From: Solwaraspora sp. WMMA2065
GTDB taxonomy: Bacteria > Actinomycetota > Actinomycetes > Mycobacteriales > Micromonosporaceae
Assembly (NCBI RefSeq): GCF_030345075.1
Contig: NZ_CP128361.1
Location: 2,976,001 to 3,040,000 of the forward strand
DNA length: 64,000 nucleotides
Direction: 5' to 3'
Below are positions 43,529 through 51,776 of this stretch, one piece after another. Numbering within the stretch: position 1 is the stretch's first letter; each line of letters opens with the position of its first letter. The notes under the pieces were generated by a model that saw only the letters and a list, made by a program, of their open reading frames with translations, was not told the DNA's origin and did no database searches. Both the position numbers and the translations under genes were made by a program.

Positions 43529-44611
43529 GTGCGGGTCACGGCGGCGGTACTGGACAGCGCGGGTGGACCGTTCACCCTGCAGGAGCTCGACCTGGCCGGA
43601 CCCGGCCCGGACGAGGTGCTGGTACGCGTACACAGCGTCGGTATCTGCGGCACCGACCTGGAGTTCGCCAACTTCTTCCCCACCCCGGCGGTGCTCGGCC
43701 ACGAGGGTGCCGGCGTGGTCGAGCAGGTCGGCGAGCGGGTCACCGGTGTCTCGGCCGGCGACCACGTGGCGATGAGCTTCACCTCGTGCGGCACCTGCCC
43801 GCTCTGTCTGACCGGCAGCCCGGCGTACTGCCGCAGCTTCGACGCGGTCAACTTCGCCGGCCGCCGCCCGGACGGCAGCAGCGCGCTGTCGCGCGACGGC
43901 GAACCGGTCAACGGGCACTTTCTCGGCCAGTCGTCGTTCGCCAGCCACGTGGTCGCCCCGGCCCGCGCCGTGGTGCCGATCAGCAAGGAGATCGACCTGC
44001 GGCTGGTCGGGCCGTTCGGCTGCGGCTTCGGCACCGGGGCCGGCGCGGTGCTCAAGGTGCTCCGCCCGCCGGTCGGGTCGTCGATCGTCGTCTTCGGTGC
44101 CGGCTCGGTCGGCGTGGCGGCGATCCTCGCCGCCCGGATCGCCGGCTGCACCACGATCGCCGCGGTCGACGTCAACGCCGACAAGCTGGACACGGCCCGG
44201 CTGCTCGGCGCCACCCACGGCGTCGACTCGCGCACCGGGGACGCGAAGGAGCTGCTCGCCGCGATCGCCCCGCACGGATTCGACTTCGCGATCGACGCCA
44301 CCGGGCGCGAGGAGGTGCTGCGGACCGCGGTCGAGTCGCTCGGCCCGCTGGGTCGGTGCGGCGTCGTCGGGGTCGGCCCCAGCGAGCGGATGAGCTTCGA
44401 CTGGCGCAGCATCCTCAACGGGCGCAGCGTCACCGGGATCATCGGCGGCGCCAGCCTGCCCCAGGTGTTCCTGCCGAAGTTGCTGGACCTGCACACCGCC
44501 GGCCGCTTCCCGGTGGACCGGCTGCTCAGCTACTACCCGTTCGAGCAGATCAACGAGGCGGTGGCGGCGGTACGCTCCGGCACCGTCGGCAAGGCCGTCC
44601 TGACGCTCTGA
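43529..44611 (+). CDS. Zinc-dependent alcohol dehydrogenase (aryl-alcohol dehydrogenase-like)
   Basis: 360 aa MDR enzyme. SVGICGTDLEF and VLGHEGAGVVEQVG hold the catalytic zinc ligands; CGTCPLCLTGSPAYC holds the structural zinc cysteines; VVFGAGSVGVAA is the NAD-binding turn. The sequence style is closest to benzyl-alcohol/long-chain class dehydrogenases. GGGAGGA precedes the GTG at 43529 by about 5 nt. Confidence 0.92.
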   Translation: MRVTAAVLDSAGGPFTLQELDLAGPGPDEVLVRVHSVGICGTDLEFANFFPTPAVLGHEGAGVVEQVGERVTGVSAGDHVAMSFTSCGTCPLCLTGSPAYCRSFDAVNFAGRRPDGSSALSRDGEPVNGHFLGQSSFASHVVAPARAVVPISKEIDLRLVGPFGCGFGTGAGAVLKVLRPPVGSSIVVFGAGSVGVAAILAARIAGCTTIAAVDVNADKLDTARLLGATHGVDSRTGDAKELLAAIAPHGFDFAIDATGREEVLRTAVESLGPLGRCGVVGVGPSERMSFDWRSILNGRSVTGIIGGASLPQVFLPKLLDLHTAGRFPVDRLLSYYPFEQINEAVAAVRSGTVGKAVLTL

Positions 44612-44628
44612 CCCGAGCGTGTCCCATT

Positions 44629-44645
44629 GCGAAACGTTGTCTCGC
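44629..44645. promoter_or_regulatory. Operator site 6, upstream of the P450
   Basis: GCGAAAC-GTT-GTCTCGC, 13 of 14 arm positions matching site 1. It begins 18 nt after the ADH stop and ends 92 nt before the P450 start, giving the P450 its own controlled promoter. Confidence 0.7.
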
Positions 44646-44736
44646 CATGTGAGTGGGATTACCCTCGGCTCCAGACACCCAGTGGCGCGGCTGGGAAACA
44701 CCGCGCGGCAGTCAGCACATGTGGAGCTCGCCCGCC

Positions 44737-46983
44737 ATGACTGAATCTCGTATCGCGGGTCCGTCCGACCCGCATTCCGCGGCACCGTTCGACCACCACT
44801 CCGCCGAGTGCAACGCCGACCCGGTCGGCTACTACCGGGCGTACCGCGACAGATGTCCGGTCGGCCGGACCGACGCGCACGGTGGCTTCGTCTACACCAC
44901 CCGGTACGCCGACGTGGTCCGCGTCGCCCGCGACGACGACACCTTCTCCTCGGCCCGCGCCGCCGCCGGTGGCGACGGCACCGCCATCGTCATCCCCCGC
45001 GGGCCGGGTCTGGAGCAGTACCCGATCGAGCTGGACCCGCCGGCCGCCGGCGACTACCGCGACCTGATCAACCCGCTGCTCACCCAGGACGCGGTCGCGA
45101 AACTCGCCCCGATGATCGCCCGGCACACCACCCGGATCATCGACGACTTCGTCACCGAAGGCTCGGTCGACTTCGTCCGTGACCTGACCAACCCGCTGCC
45201 GGCCGCCGTCACCCTGGACTGGCTCGGCTTTCCCGAAGCGGAATGGCCCAAGCTGGCCAAGCCGATCCACGACATCTTCGCCGCCCTGCCCGGCAGCGAA
45301 CGCGCCATCCGGGGCGGCCAGGGCCTGGCGTACATGGACGAACGGATCCGGGAACTCATCCACGCCCGGCGCGCCGAACCGGCCGACGACGCGGTCAGCT
45401 ACCTGGTCGCCCAGCGCCGACCCGACGGCGAACTGTTCGGCGTCGACGAACTGGTCTCCGTCATCGGCCTGCTGATCGCCGGCGGGGTCGACACCACCAC
45501 CTCGCTGACCGGCTCCACCCTGGTGCACCTGAGTCGCCACCCGGAACAGCGGCAACGGCTGATCGACTCACCCGACCTGCTCGACGGCGCCACCGAGGAG
45601 TTCCTGCGGGTCTTCGCGCCGTCCCAGTCGATGGCCCGTACCGCCCGCGCCGACGCCGAGGTCGGCGGCTGCCCGGTCAGCGCCGGCGAACGGATCCTGA
45701 TCCCCTGGGTCGCCGCCAACCACGACCCGGCGGTCTTCCCCGAGCCGGAGCAGGTCCGGCTGGACCGCGACGCCACCCGGCACCTCAGTTTCGGCATCGG
45801 CAGCCACCGGTGCGCCGGCGCCCACCTGGCCCGGCTGATGTTCCGCGAAATGATCACCCAGGTGCTGACCCGGCTGCCGGACTACCGGGTCGTCGAAGAC
45901 GGCCTCGTCGGCTACCCCACCAAGGGGAACCAGACCGGTTGGGACGCCATCCCGGCCGTGTTCACCTCCGGCCGCCGCGCCGCCGACGCGGCGGCCGGAG
46001 GTGCCCCGGCGCTCACCCGCCCCGGCGGCGACCGGGAACTGGTCGTCGGGGCGGTCACCCGGGCCGCCGACGAGGTGCTGGAGGTACGGCTGACCGCCGC
46101 CGACGGCGCACCGCTGCCGGCCTGGGCACCCGGCGCCCACCTGGAGGTGCGGCTGCCGTCCGGCCGGGTCCGGCAGTACTCGCTCTGCGGCGATCCCGCC
46201 GACACCAGCGGCTACCGGCTCGGCGTGCTGCGGGAGGCCGCCGGGCGCGGCGGCTCTGTCGAGCTGCACACCGTCGCCGCCGCCGGCGCGACCCTGACGG
46301 TACGCGGCCCGCGTAACCACTTCCCGCTGGTCGACGCCGACGAGTACCTCTTCCTGGCCGGCGGGATCGGGATCACCCCGATCCTCGCCATGGTCCGCGA
46401 AGCCGTCCGGCGCGGTACGCCGTACCGGGTCGTCTACGGCGGCCGCAGCCGGGCCTCGATGGCCTTCGCCGACGAACTGGGCGCCCTCGCCGGCGACCGG
46501 GCCGCGCTGCTACCGCAGGACGAGGCCGGGCTGCCCGACCTGGCCGGGCTGATCGGTGGCGTCGGCGACGGCACCGCCGTCTACTGCTGCGGACCCGGCG
46601 CGATGATCAACGCGGTGGAGCGGGTGTGTGCCGACGCCGGACGCACCGGGCAGCTGCACGTGGAGCGCTTCGCCGCTGGCGACGACCTGGAGGTGGCGTT
46701 CGACCCGGCGGCCAACACCGAGTTCGACGTCCAGTTGGCCCGCACCGGGGTCACCCTGCGGGTGCCGAAGGACAAGCGGATGATCGAGGTGCTGCGCGAG
46801 GCCGTACCCGGCCTGACCTACGACTGCGAGAAGGGCTACTGCGGGGCCTGCGAGACCCGGGTGCTGGCCGGCACGCCGGAGCACCGCGACTCGCTGCTCA
46901 CCGCCGACGAACGGGCCGCCGGGCGCAGCATGATGATCTGCGTCGGCCGGTGCAGCTCCGACCGCCTGGTGCTCGACCTCTGA
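44737..46983 (+). CDS. Self-sufficient cytochrome P450 fused to FMN/2Fe-2S reductase (CYP116B-like)
   Basis: 748 aa. The P450 part (about 1-410) has the I-helix GGVDTTT, an FxPEPEQVRLDR segment and the heme loop FGIGSHRCAG with C359. A short Ala/Gly linker leads to a phthalate-dioxygenase-reductase module: flavin motif RQYSLCGDP, NAD-binding FLAGGIGITPILAM, and plant-type 2Fe-2S cysteines C697, C702, C705 and C735. Such fusions need only NAD(P)H and oxygen. CYP116B relatives hydroxylate aromatics and O-dealkylate. GGAG lies 11 nt before the chosen ATG; ATG 44719 is an alternative start. Feeding an alcohol to the neighbouring ADH/ALDH is a natural role (inference). Confidence 0.93.
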   Translation: MTESRIAGPSDPHSAAPFDHHSAECNADPVGYYRAYRDRCPVGRTDAHGGFVYTTRYADVVRVARDDDTFSSARAAAGGDGTAIVIPRGPGLEQYPIELDPPAAGDYRDLINPLLTQDAVAKLAPMIARHTTRIIDDFVTEGSVDFVRDLTNPLPAAVTLDWLGFPEAEWPKLAKPIHDIFAALPGSERAIRGGQGLAYMDERIRELIHARRAEPADDAVSYLVAQRRPDGELFGVDELVSVIGLLIAGGVDTTTSLTGSTLVHLSRHPEQRQRLIDSPDLLDGATEEFLRVFAPSQSMARTARADAEVGGCPVSAGERILIPWVAANHDPAVFPEPEQVRLDRDATRHLSFGIGSHRCAGAHLARLMFREMITQVLTRLPDYRVVEDGLVGYPTKGNQTGWDAIPAVFTSGRRAADAAAGGAPALTRPGGDRELVVGAVTRAADEVLEVRLTAADGAPLPAWAPGAHLEVRLPSGRVRQYSLCGDPADTSGYRLGVLREAAGRGGSVELHTVAAAGATLTVRGPRNHFPLVDADEYLFLAGGIGITPILAMVREAVRRGTPYRVVYGGRSRASMAFADELGALAGDRAALLPQDEAGLPDLAGLIGGVGDGTAVYCCGPGAMINAVERVCADAGRTGQLHVERFAAGDDLEVAFDPAANTEFDVQLARTGVTLRVPKDKRMIEVLREAVPGLTYDCEKGYCGACETRVLAGTPEHRDSLLTADERAAGRSMMICVGRCSSDRLVLDL

Positions 46984-46998
46984 CCGCAGTGGTACGAC

Positions 46999-47032
46999 GA
47001 AGGGCGGGACCGGTCGACCGGTCCCGCCCTTC
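46999..47032 (+). terminator. Terminator of the P450 gene
   Basis: A 34-nt perfect palindrome: 15-bp arms starting GAAGGGCGGGACCGG around TCGA, 16 nt after the P450 stop. Confidence 0.85.
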
Positions 47033-47067
47033 TGCCATGTCACCGGCGCCGGTCAGCTGAATGCGGG

Positions 47068-47105
47068 CGGCCCGCTGCGCTACGACTTTGGAGCGCGGCG
47101 GGCCG
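47068..47105 (-). terminator. Terminator of the TauD-like gene
   Basis: CGGCCCGCTGCGCT (47068-47081) pairs over 14 positions (one G-U) with 47092-47105 around a 10-nt loop. It begins 19 nt beyond the stop of the minus-strand gene at 47124. Confidence 0.75.
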
Positions 47106-47123
47106 TCCACGTACCGGGAGTGG

Positions 47124-48194
47124 TCAGTTACCCCACTCAATGTTCACCTCGGCCGCCTCGGCGATCTGGAACCGGCCGCCCGGGACCACGTCCGCCGCGC
47201 CCCGGTCGCTGACGACGTTCTTGCCGAAGCCGTCCACCAGCGGGCGGCCGACGTCGCGCTTGAGCCACAGCCGCAGCAGGTGACGGCGACGCTCCGGCTC
47301 GGGGTAGTCGACGTAGCCGGTCCGCGAGTGCAGGGCGGCGTAGTTCAGCAGCCACTGCACGTCGCCGGGCTGGAAGTTCATGTCCAGCGCCAGGCCCGGC
47401 TCCTGGGAGATCTCGTCGTAGAGGTGCAGCAGCTCGATCTGCGCCTCGGTGAGTCGGGGCACCTCGGGGTAGTCCTGCGCCGAGAAGATCATCGAACTGC
47501 CGGCGTAGGTGCTGAAGATGCCGTCGACGTAGCTGCAGATCGGCGACAGGTAGGTCTTCGCCGGGGCGTCGTGGTCCTGCTTGTACCAGTCCCAGTGCCA
47601 CGGCTCGAACAGCAGCGGCGCCAGGTCCGGCCGGCGGCGCAGGATCTCGTTGTAGATGGTGGTACCGCTGACCAGGCTGCTCGCCCCGCCCTCCTTCGCC
47701 GCGCGCAGGCACATCAGCGCGACGACGTCGGAGCTGTCGGAGTGGAACGGCAGCCGGTCACGCACCCGCGACGGCAGCGCCGACGGGTCGTCGAGGGTCT
47801 TGTTGGAGGTGGCGATGACGTGGTCGAGCACGTCACCCATCTGGTTCTGCCCCATCGGTACGCCGAGGTGCAGCCCCATCAGGAAGAAGATCGCTCCGGC
47901 GAGGGTGTCGCCGTACTCCTCGGTGCGCAGCCCGCGGACCAAGATGAAGCCGCGGCCGGAGTCCATCTGCTGGGCACATTCGGCGTTGAGGCCGGCGCAG
48001 ACCGGCAGCGGGTAGTCGGCAGCGGTGACCGTACGCAGGTCGGGGTCGTCGGCGACGAACTTGCGCCCGACGGTCTCCAACTCGGTCCGCTCGGCGTCGC
48101 TGAGGTGGTAGATCCATTCGGTGGACTTGCTCAGCTCGTCGCCGCGCCAGGCGGACGGGCCGGAGATCGGGGCCAGGTCGATTGCGGTCGTCAT
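47124..48194 (-). CDS. TauD/TfdA-family Fe(II)/2-oxoglutarate dioxygenase
   Basis: 356 aa. The iron facial triad is visible as HSD in LPFHSDSSDV and the distal histidine in ALHSRTGY, with the 2-oxoglutarate arginine nearby (RRRHLLRLW). It hydroxylates an aliphatic position or cleaves an ether/sulfonate; the substrate is unknown. It is preceded by a 41-aa ORF and operator site 7, so it belongs to the inferred regulon. Confidence 0.9.
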   Translation of the reverse strand: MTTAIDLAPISGPSAWRGDELSKSTEWIYHLSDAERTELETVGRKFVADDPDLRTVTAADYPLPVCAGLNAECAQQMDSGRGFILVRGLRTEEYGDTLAGAIFFLMGLHLGVPMGQNQMGDVLDHVIATSNKTLDDPSALPSRVRDRLPFHSDSSDVVALMCLRAAKEGGASSLVSGTTIYNEILRRRPDLAPLLFEPWHWDWYKQDHDAPAKTYLSPICSYVDGIFSTYAGSSMIFSAQDYPEVPRLTEAQIELLHLYDEISQEPGLALDMNFQPGDVQWLLNYAALHSRTGYVDYPEPERRRHLLRLWLKRDVGRPLVDGFGKNVVSDRGAADVVPGGRFQIAEAAEVNIEWGN

Positions 48195-48362
48195 GATGAT
48201 GCGCTCCGAGGGTCGTCGGTTCTGATGGATGAGTCGGCCGGTGTCCCGGATGCGACGCGCGGTGGCGTGCGCGGACCGGTTCGGTCAGGACAGGTGTGGC
48301 GAGCCCGCCGTGTCGCCCGGCGTGTCAGGTGCCGGGGTGCGACAGACGGGCGTACTCGACAA

Positions 48363-48488
48363 TCAGAACGGGGTCTGCGGATCCCCGGCGGCGGTCCCGG
48401 GGCGCATGCCCTCACGCGGCGGGTGGACCCGCAGCGGCTCCTCGTAACCGCGCACCAGCAATCCAGCACCTTGCGGAACTCGGATCAT
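48363..48488 (-). CDS. 41-aa ORF under operator site 7
   Basis: The ATG at 48488 has a strong AGGAGAACGCC leader and starts 64 nt after operator site 7. The product is basic and proline/glycine-rich (MIRVPQGAGLLVRGYEEPL at the N-terminus) without membrane segment or known family. It is first in the transcript leading to the TauD gene, 168 nt downstream. It could be a small protein, a leader peptide, or a relic of a larger gene; the strong ribosome site argues for translation. Confidence 0.5.
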   Translation of the reverse strand: MIRVPQGAGLLVRGYEEPLRVHPPREGMRPGTAAGDPQTPF

Positions 48489-48551
48489 GGCGTTCTCCTG
48501 CGGCTGGGTGGTCGTGTCCGCCAGCCTAGGCCAGCACAAGTCGACCGTCAA

Positions 48552-48568
48552 CAGAGACGCCGTCTCGC
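48552..48568. promoter_or_regulatory. Operator site 7
   Basis: CAGAGAC-GCC-GTCTCGC, 12 of 14 arm positions matching site 1, followed by AAT. It stands upstream of the 41-aa ORF and TauD gene. Confidence 0.65.
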
Positions 48569-48606
48569 AATACGATCATTCCCGGGGCTCTCGGTAGGGG
48601 TACCGA

Positions 48607-49209
48607 CTAACGGAGCGCCCGGTCGAGCAGGTTGGCAAGCGTGTCGGCGGCCCCGGCCGCGTCGAAGCCGGGGTCGGCGAGGCGCTGCGCCACGATCGCG
48701 TCGATCGCCCCGTTGACGATGACGGCCGTACCACGGGAATCGACGTCGGCGCGGTAGTCGCCGGCCGCCGTCGCCGCGTCGATCAACCCCGCGACCGCCG
48801 CCCGGCGACCCTCGTCGTCCGGGCTGTCGGTGATCCCGGCGTCGGCGGTGATCGCCTCGATGATCATGCGAGCGTGATCGGGACGGGCGTCGAGGTGGCC
48901 GACCAGCGCCCGGATGTACGCGTACAGCGCGGCGGCACCCGACTGGTCGGCGACGGCCGCGCCGACCGCAGTGGTGAGCGCGTCGATCACCGTCTGGTAG
49001 GCGGCCCGGAGCACGGCGTCCTTGGTCGGGAAGTGGTAGAGCACGGCCGCCTTGGAGACCTCGGCGGCCTCGGCGATCCGGGCCAGCGAGGCCCCTCGGT
49101 ACCCGTGCTCGGCAACGAGGTCGATGGTCACCTGGACGAACTGCGCCCGCCGCGCCCGCTCGGTGATCGTCAGCGGCTTGCCTGCCAGGTCCGGGCCGGT
49201 CGATGACAT
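48607..49209 (-). CDS. TetR/AcrR-family regulator
   Basis: 200 aa. N-terminal HTH: FVQVTIDLVAEHGYRGASLARIAEAAEVSKAAVLYHFPTKD-type helix-turn-helix at about 24-70, with an all-helical ligand domain after it. Divergent from the alpha/beta hydrolase gene, with a palindrome in the gap. It probably represses itself and that hydrolase. It ends 39 nt from operator site 7, which is arranged for the other transcript. Confidence 0.92.
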   Translation of the reverse strand: MSSTGPDLAGKPLTITERARRAQFVQVTIDLVAEHGYRGASLARIAEAAEVSKAAVLYHFPTKDAVLRAAYQTVIDALTTAVGAAVADQSGAAALYAYIRALVGHLDARPDHARMIIEAITADAGITDSPDDEGRRAAVAGLIDAATAAGDYRADVDSRGTAVIVNGAIDAIVAQRLADPGFDAAGAADTLANLLDRALR

Positions 49210-49257
49210 GAGTCCGAGCCTACCTGTCGGGCAGAAATTCCACCGCGTGGTTAGACT

Positions 49258-49274
49258 TCTGACCGTACGGTAGA
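49258..49274. promoter_or_regulatory. Probable TetR operator
   Basis: TCTGACCGTACGGTAGA, an imperfect dyad around CCGTACGG, in the 104-nt divergent gap between the TetR gene (start 49209) and the hydrolase (start 49314). Confidence 0.6.
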
Positions 49275-49313
49275 TCGACGACAGCCGGAGCGCACGCCCG
49301 CAGAGGAGCCCAG

Positions 49314-50306
49314 ATGCGCCGCCTACTCCCCCGCCTGCGCCGCCGACGCTGGCTTGTCGTCGGCATCGCCGCCCTGATCACCACCATCGCGCTACTGACC
49401 GGCTGCTTCGCTGTCCGCACCCCCACGCCGGTCGGCCACTTCACCTCGGCCGCCGCCGCAGACCGCTTTCTCGCCGCGTACGACCGGGCCATGGCGGACC
49501 TGCCGAGCGCCGACCGGACCTTGGACGTACGGACCAGCTACGGCGTGGTACGGCTCTACCACTTCGCCGGCGCCGAGCCGGACGCCGATCCGCTGCTGCT
49601 GTTGCCGGGTCGAGCCGCGGCCTCGCCGGTCTGGGCCGACAACCTGCCCGCACTGCTGCGACTGCGCAGCGTCTACACCATCGACCTGCTCGGCGAGCCG
49701 GGGATGAGCATCCAGCAGCGGCCGATCGAGACCCCCACCGACCACGCCCAGTGGCTGCACGAGGTGCTGATCGAGTTGCCGGAGCCGGCCATCCACCTGG
49801 TCGGGCTCTCGATCGGCGGTTGGACCGCGATGAACCTGGCGGTGCACCGACCGGAGAAGGTCGCCAGTGTCACCCTGCTCGACCCGGTCCTGGTCTTCGC
49901 CGACCTGTCCTGGCAGGCGATCCTCCGGTCGATCCCGGCCAGTGTCCGCTGGTTTCCCAGGTCCTGGCGGGACGACTTCGCCAGCTGGACCGCCAACGGC
50001 GCCCCGGTCGAGGACGTACCGGTGGCCCGGATGATCGAGGCCGGCATGCAGACGTACGCGCTGAAGCTCTCCGCACCGCACCGGGTCACGCCTGAGGATC
50101 TGTCCGGGGTAGGGACACCGACGCTGGCGCTGCTCGCCGGCGAGTCCCGGATGCACGACACGGCCGAAGCGGCCGAGGTCGCCGAGCGGGCAGTACCCGA
50201 GGCGACGGTGATCGTCTACCCGGACGCCTCGCACGCAATCAACGGCGAGTACCCGGACCGGATCGCCGCCGACATTGCAACCTTCCTCGCAGCGTCCGGC
50301 CCTTAG
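49314..50306 (+). CDS. Alpha/beta hydrolase with N-terminal membrane anchor or lipoprotein signal
   Basis: 330 aa. An arginine-rich start and a hydrophobic stretch ending LLTGCFA suggest a signal anchor or lipobox, placing the enzyme outside the membrane. The nucleophile elbow is GLSIGGWTA, and the catalytic histidine is in PDASHAING. The ATG is close to CAGAGGAG. Controlled by the divergent TetR gene (inference). Substrate unknown; esterase or C-C hydrolase activity is possible. Confidence 0.88.
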   Translation: MRRLLPRLRRRRWLVVGIAALITTIALLTGCFAVRTPTPVGHFTSAAAADRFLAAYDRAMADLPSADRTLDVRTSYGVVRLYHFAGAEPDADPLLLLPGRAAASPVWADNLPALLRLRSVYTIDLLGEPGMSIQQRPIETPTDHAQWLHEVLIELPEPAIHLVGLSIGGWTAMNLAVHRPEKVASVTLLDPVLVFADLSWQAILRSIPASVRWFPRSWRDDFASWTANGAPVEDVPVARMIEAGMQTYALKLSAPHRVTPEDLSGVGTPTLALLAGESRMHDTAEAAEVAERAVPEATVIVYPDASHAINGEYPDRIAADIATFLAASGP

Positions 50307-50443
50307 CCGCCCAGGCTCGGCCCTGGAGCCACCCGCACGAAGGATTCGCGCTCACCACCAGCAAAAACGTTGATCAGATAAGTAGTGAATTCGGAAGCAT
50401 TCTCACGATAGCCGCCAAGCAGCGGACGACTCTGGAAAGACAC
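50303..50443 (-). pseudogene. Coding-like remnant, 46 codons
   Basis: A minus-strand frame with a GTG at 50443 encodes SFQSRPLLGGYRENASEF and then an aliphatic/aromatic stretch, ending GPSLGG. Its composition looks protein-like, but there is no ribosome site and no family I know. The frame stays open upstream to about 50490 without a better start. Probably a gene fragment in the low-GC patch. The rest of the gap 50307-50641 shows no other gene. Confidence 0.3.
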
Positions 50444-50641
50444 CGAAACGACCGGCTTGGATAGCCCAGTCGGAGGAGTCAGCGCTGGTCACGACATGAT
50501 CATTTCTGCTGCCGTACCGCACATCAGCTCAGATCGTTTCATCTGGCGTGTCAGGTAGGTTACGACGGGTAGCGCAGATGGGTGGATGCATCTAAGATGA
50601 GCCATGCCCAACCAGACGATGATCAACTCTGGGAGGTCACA

Positions 50642-50833
50642 ATGACTGCCGCCAACCTTCCCGGGCCAACTGTCACCGAACTCAATGCCTCCGAGTGGAA
50701 GCAAGCAGTCCAGGAGGCGTTGGATAAACTGCATATCACATACCAGCAACTCGTCGAGATGGCGAGGGCACGGCAGTTCGATTCACTGGAAGCACAGAAG
50801 CTGTGGATCTCCATTGGCGAATTCGACAAATAA
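50642..50833 (+). CDS. Small helical hypothetical protein, 63 aa
   Basis: GGGAGG stands 6 nt before the ATG. The product is predicted all-helical (SEWKQAVQEALDKLHITYQQ and a second amphipathic helix), acidic and cytoplasmic. Small proteins of this look are often first genes of two-gene regulatory or toxin-antitoxin-type units. Here the second gene would be the IS-interrupted ORF, whose start overlaps this one's 3' end. No recognised family. Confidence 0.6.
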   Translation: MTAANLPGPTVTELNASEWKQAVQEALDKLHITYQQLVEMARARQFDSLEAQKLWISIGEFDK

Positions 50834-50894
50834 GGCGCTCATCGAGCAGTCCCGACAGTTTGCCGAGAACCTGCGGATACTTCTCAACAACACA

Positions 50895-51776
50895 GAGGCT
50901 TATTCAGCAGGGCCCAGTAACCCACAGTGGACCCCCGATGAATGAGACGGCCCGCCCTCCCATAGGATGGAGTTTCCACACAACAACCAAAGAAAGCGGA
51001 CCGCCGAGCATGTATCATACCACCGGCTTCACGACCGATCAGATCCGCGACCTCTGCGTGCTGGTCCGCGCCGAATGCCGGAACCTGGGCATGGAACCGT
51101 GGCCCCCGGTCCTCGGCCTCTACCGTGCCCTCGTGGTCGCGTTGACCTACATGCGTCGTAACCGTGTCCAAGCGGAGATCGCCGAGGCGCACGGCGTCTC
51201 CCAGTCGACGATCTCACGGGCGGTCACCGCCATCACCCCGGTCCTCGACCGCGTGCTGGCGGGGTTCGTGCCGACCGCCGACGAGCTCGACCCGACCGCC
51301 CAGTACATCGTCGACGGCACTCTGTTCCCCTGCTGGTCATGGCGCACGGACCGCTGTCTGTACTCCGGCAAGCACAAGACCACGGGCATGAGCGTCCAGG
51401 TCGCCTGTACCCTCGACGGCGCGCTCGCCTGGGTCTCCGATCCCGTCACCGGCAACCACCACGACTCGTACGCGATCAACGACACCGGTGTTCTCGTCAG
51501 CCTGAATCCCGGAGACTGGATCGGCGACAAGGGCTACGTCGGCAACGGCATGATCACTCCGTACAAGAAGCCCAAGGGCGGCGAGCTCACAGAGTGGCAG
51601 AAGGAATACAACAGGCAGGTCAACAAGATCCGCTGGGTCGTCGAACAGGTCATCGCAAACCTGAAGACCTGGAGAATCCTGCACACCGACTACCGCAGAC
51701 CGCTCGCGACCTTCACGGAAACGATCTCCTGTGTCATCGGGCTGCACTTCTACAGGATTGCCTGTGAATAGACCTC
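50895..51776 (+). mobile_element. IS5-family insertion sequence, 882 bp
   Basis: The left end GAGGCTTATTCAGCAG (50895-50910) and the right end (51762-51776, reading inward GAGGTCTATTCACAG) are imperfect inverted repeats. Direct repeats ACA flank it (50892-50894 and 51777-51779), a 3-bp target duplication as in some IS5 subgroups. It carries one transposase gene whose stop lies in the right repeat. The ends and duplication look intact, so insertion is probably recent. Confidence 0.85.
51010..51771 (+). CDS. IS5-type DDE transposase
   Basis: 253 aa. An N-terminal HTH (QAEIAEAHGVSQSTISRAV) precedes a DDE_Tnp_4-type catalytic core with D102 in YIVDGTLFP, D173 in GDKGYVG and E212 in VVEQVIANLK. 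Full length, no frameshift, so likely active. Codon use is slightly less GC-rich than its neighbours. Confidence 0.93.
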   Translation: MYHTTGFTTDQIRDLCVLVRAECRNLGMEPWPPVLGLYRALVVALTYMRRNRVQAEIAEAHGVSQSTISRAVTAITPVLDRVLAGFVPTADELDPTAQYIVDGTLFPCWSWRTDRCLYSGKHKTTGMSVQVACTLDGALAWVSDPVTGNHHDSYAINDTGVLVSLNPGDWIGDKGYVGNGMITPYKKPKGGELTEWQKEYNRQVNKIRWVVEQVIANLKTWRILHTDYRRPLATFTETISCVIGLHFYRIACE

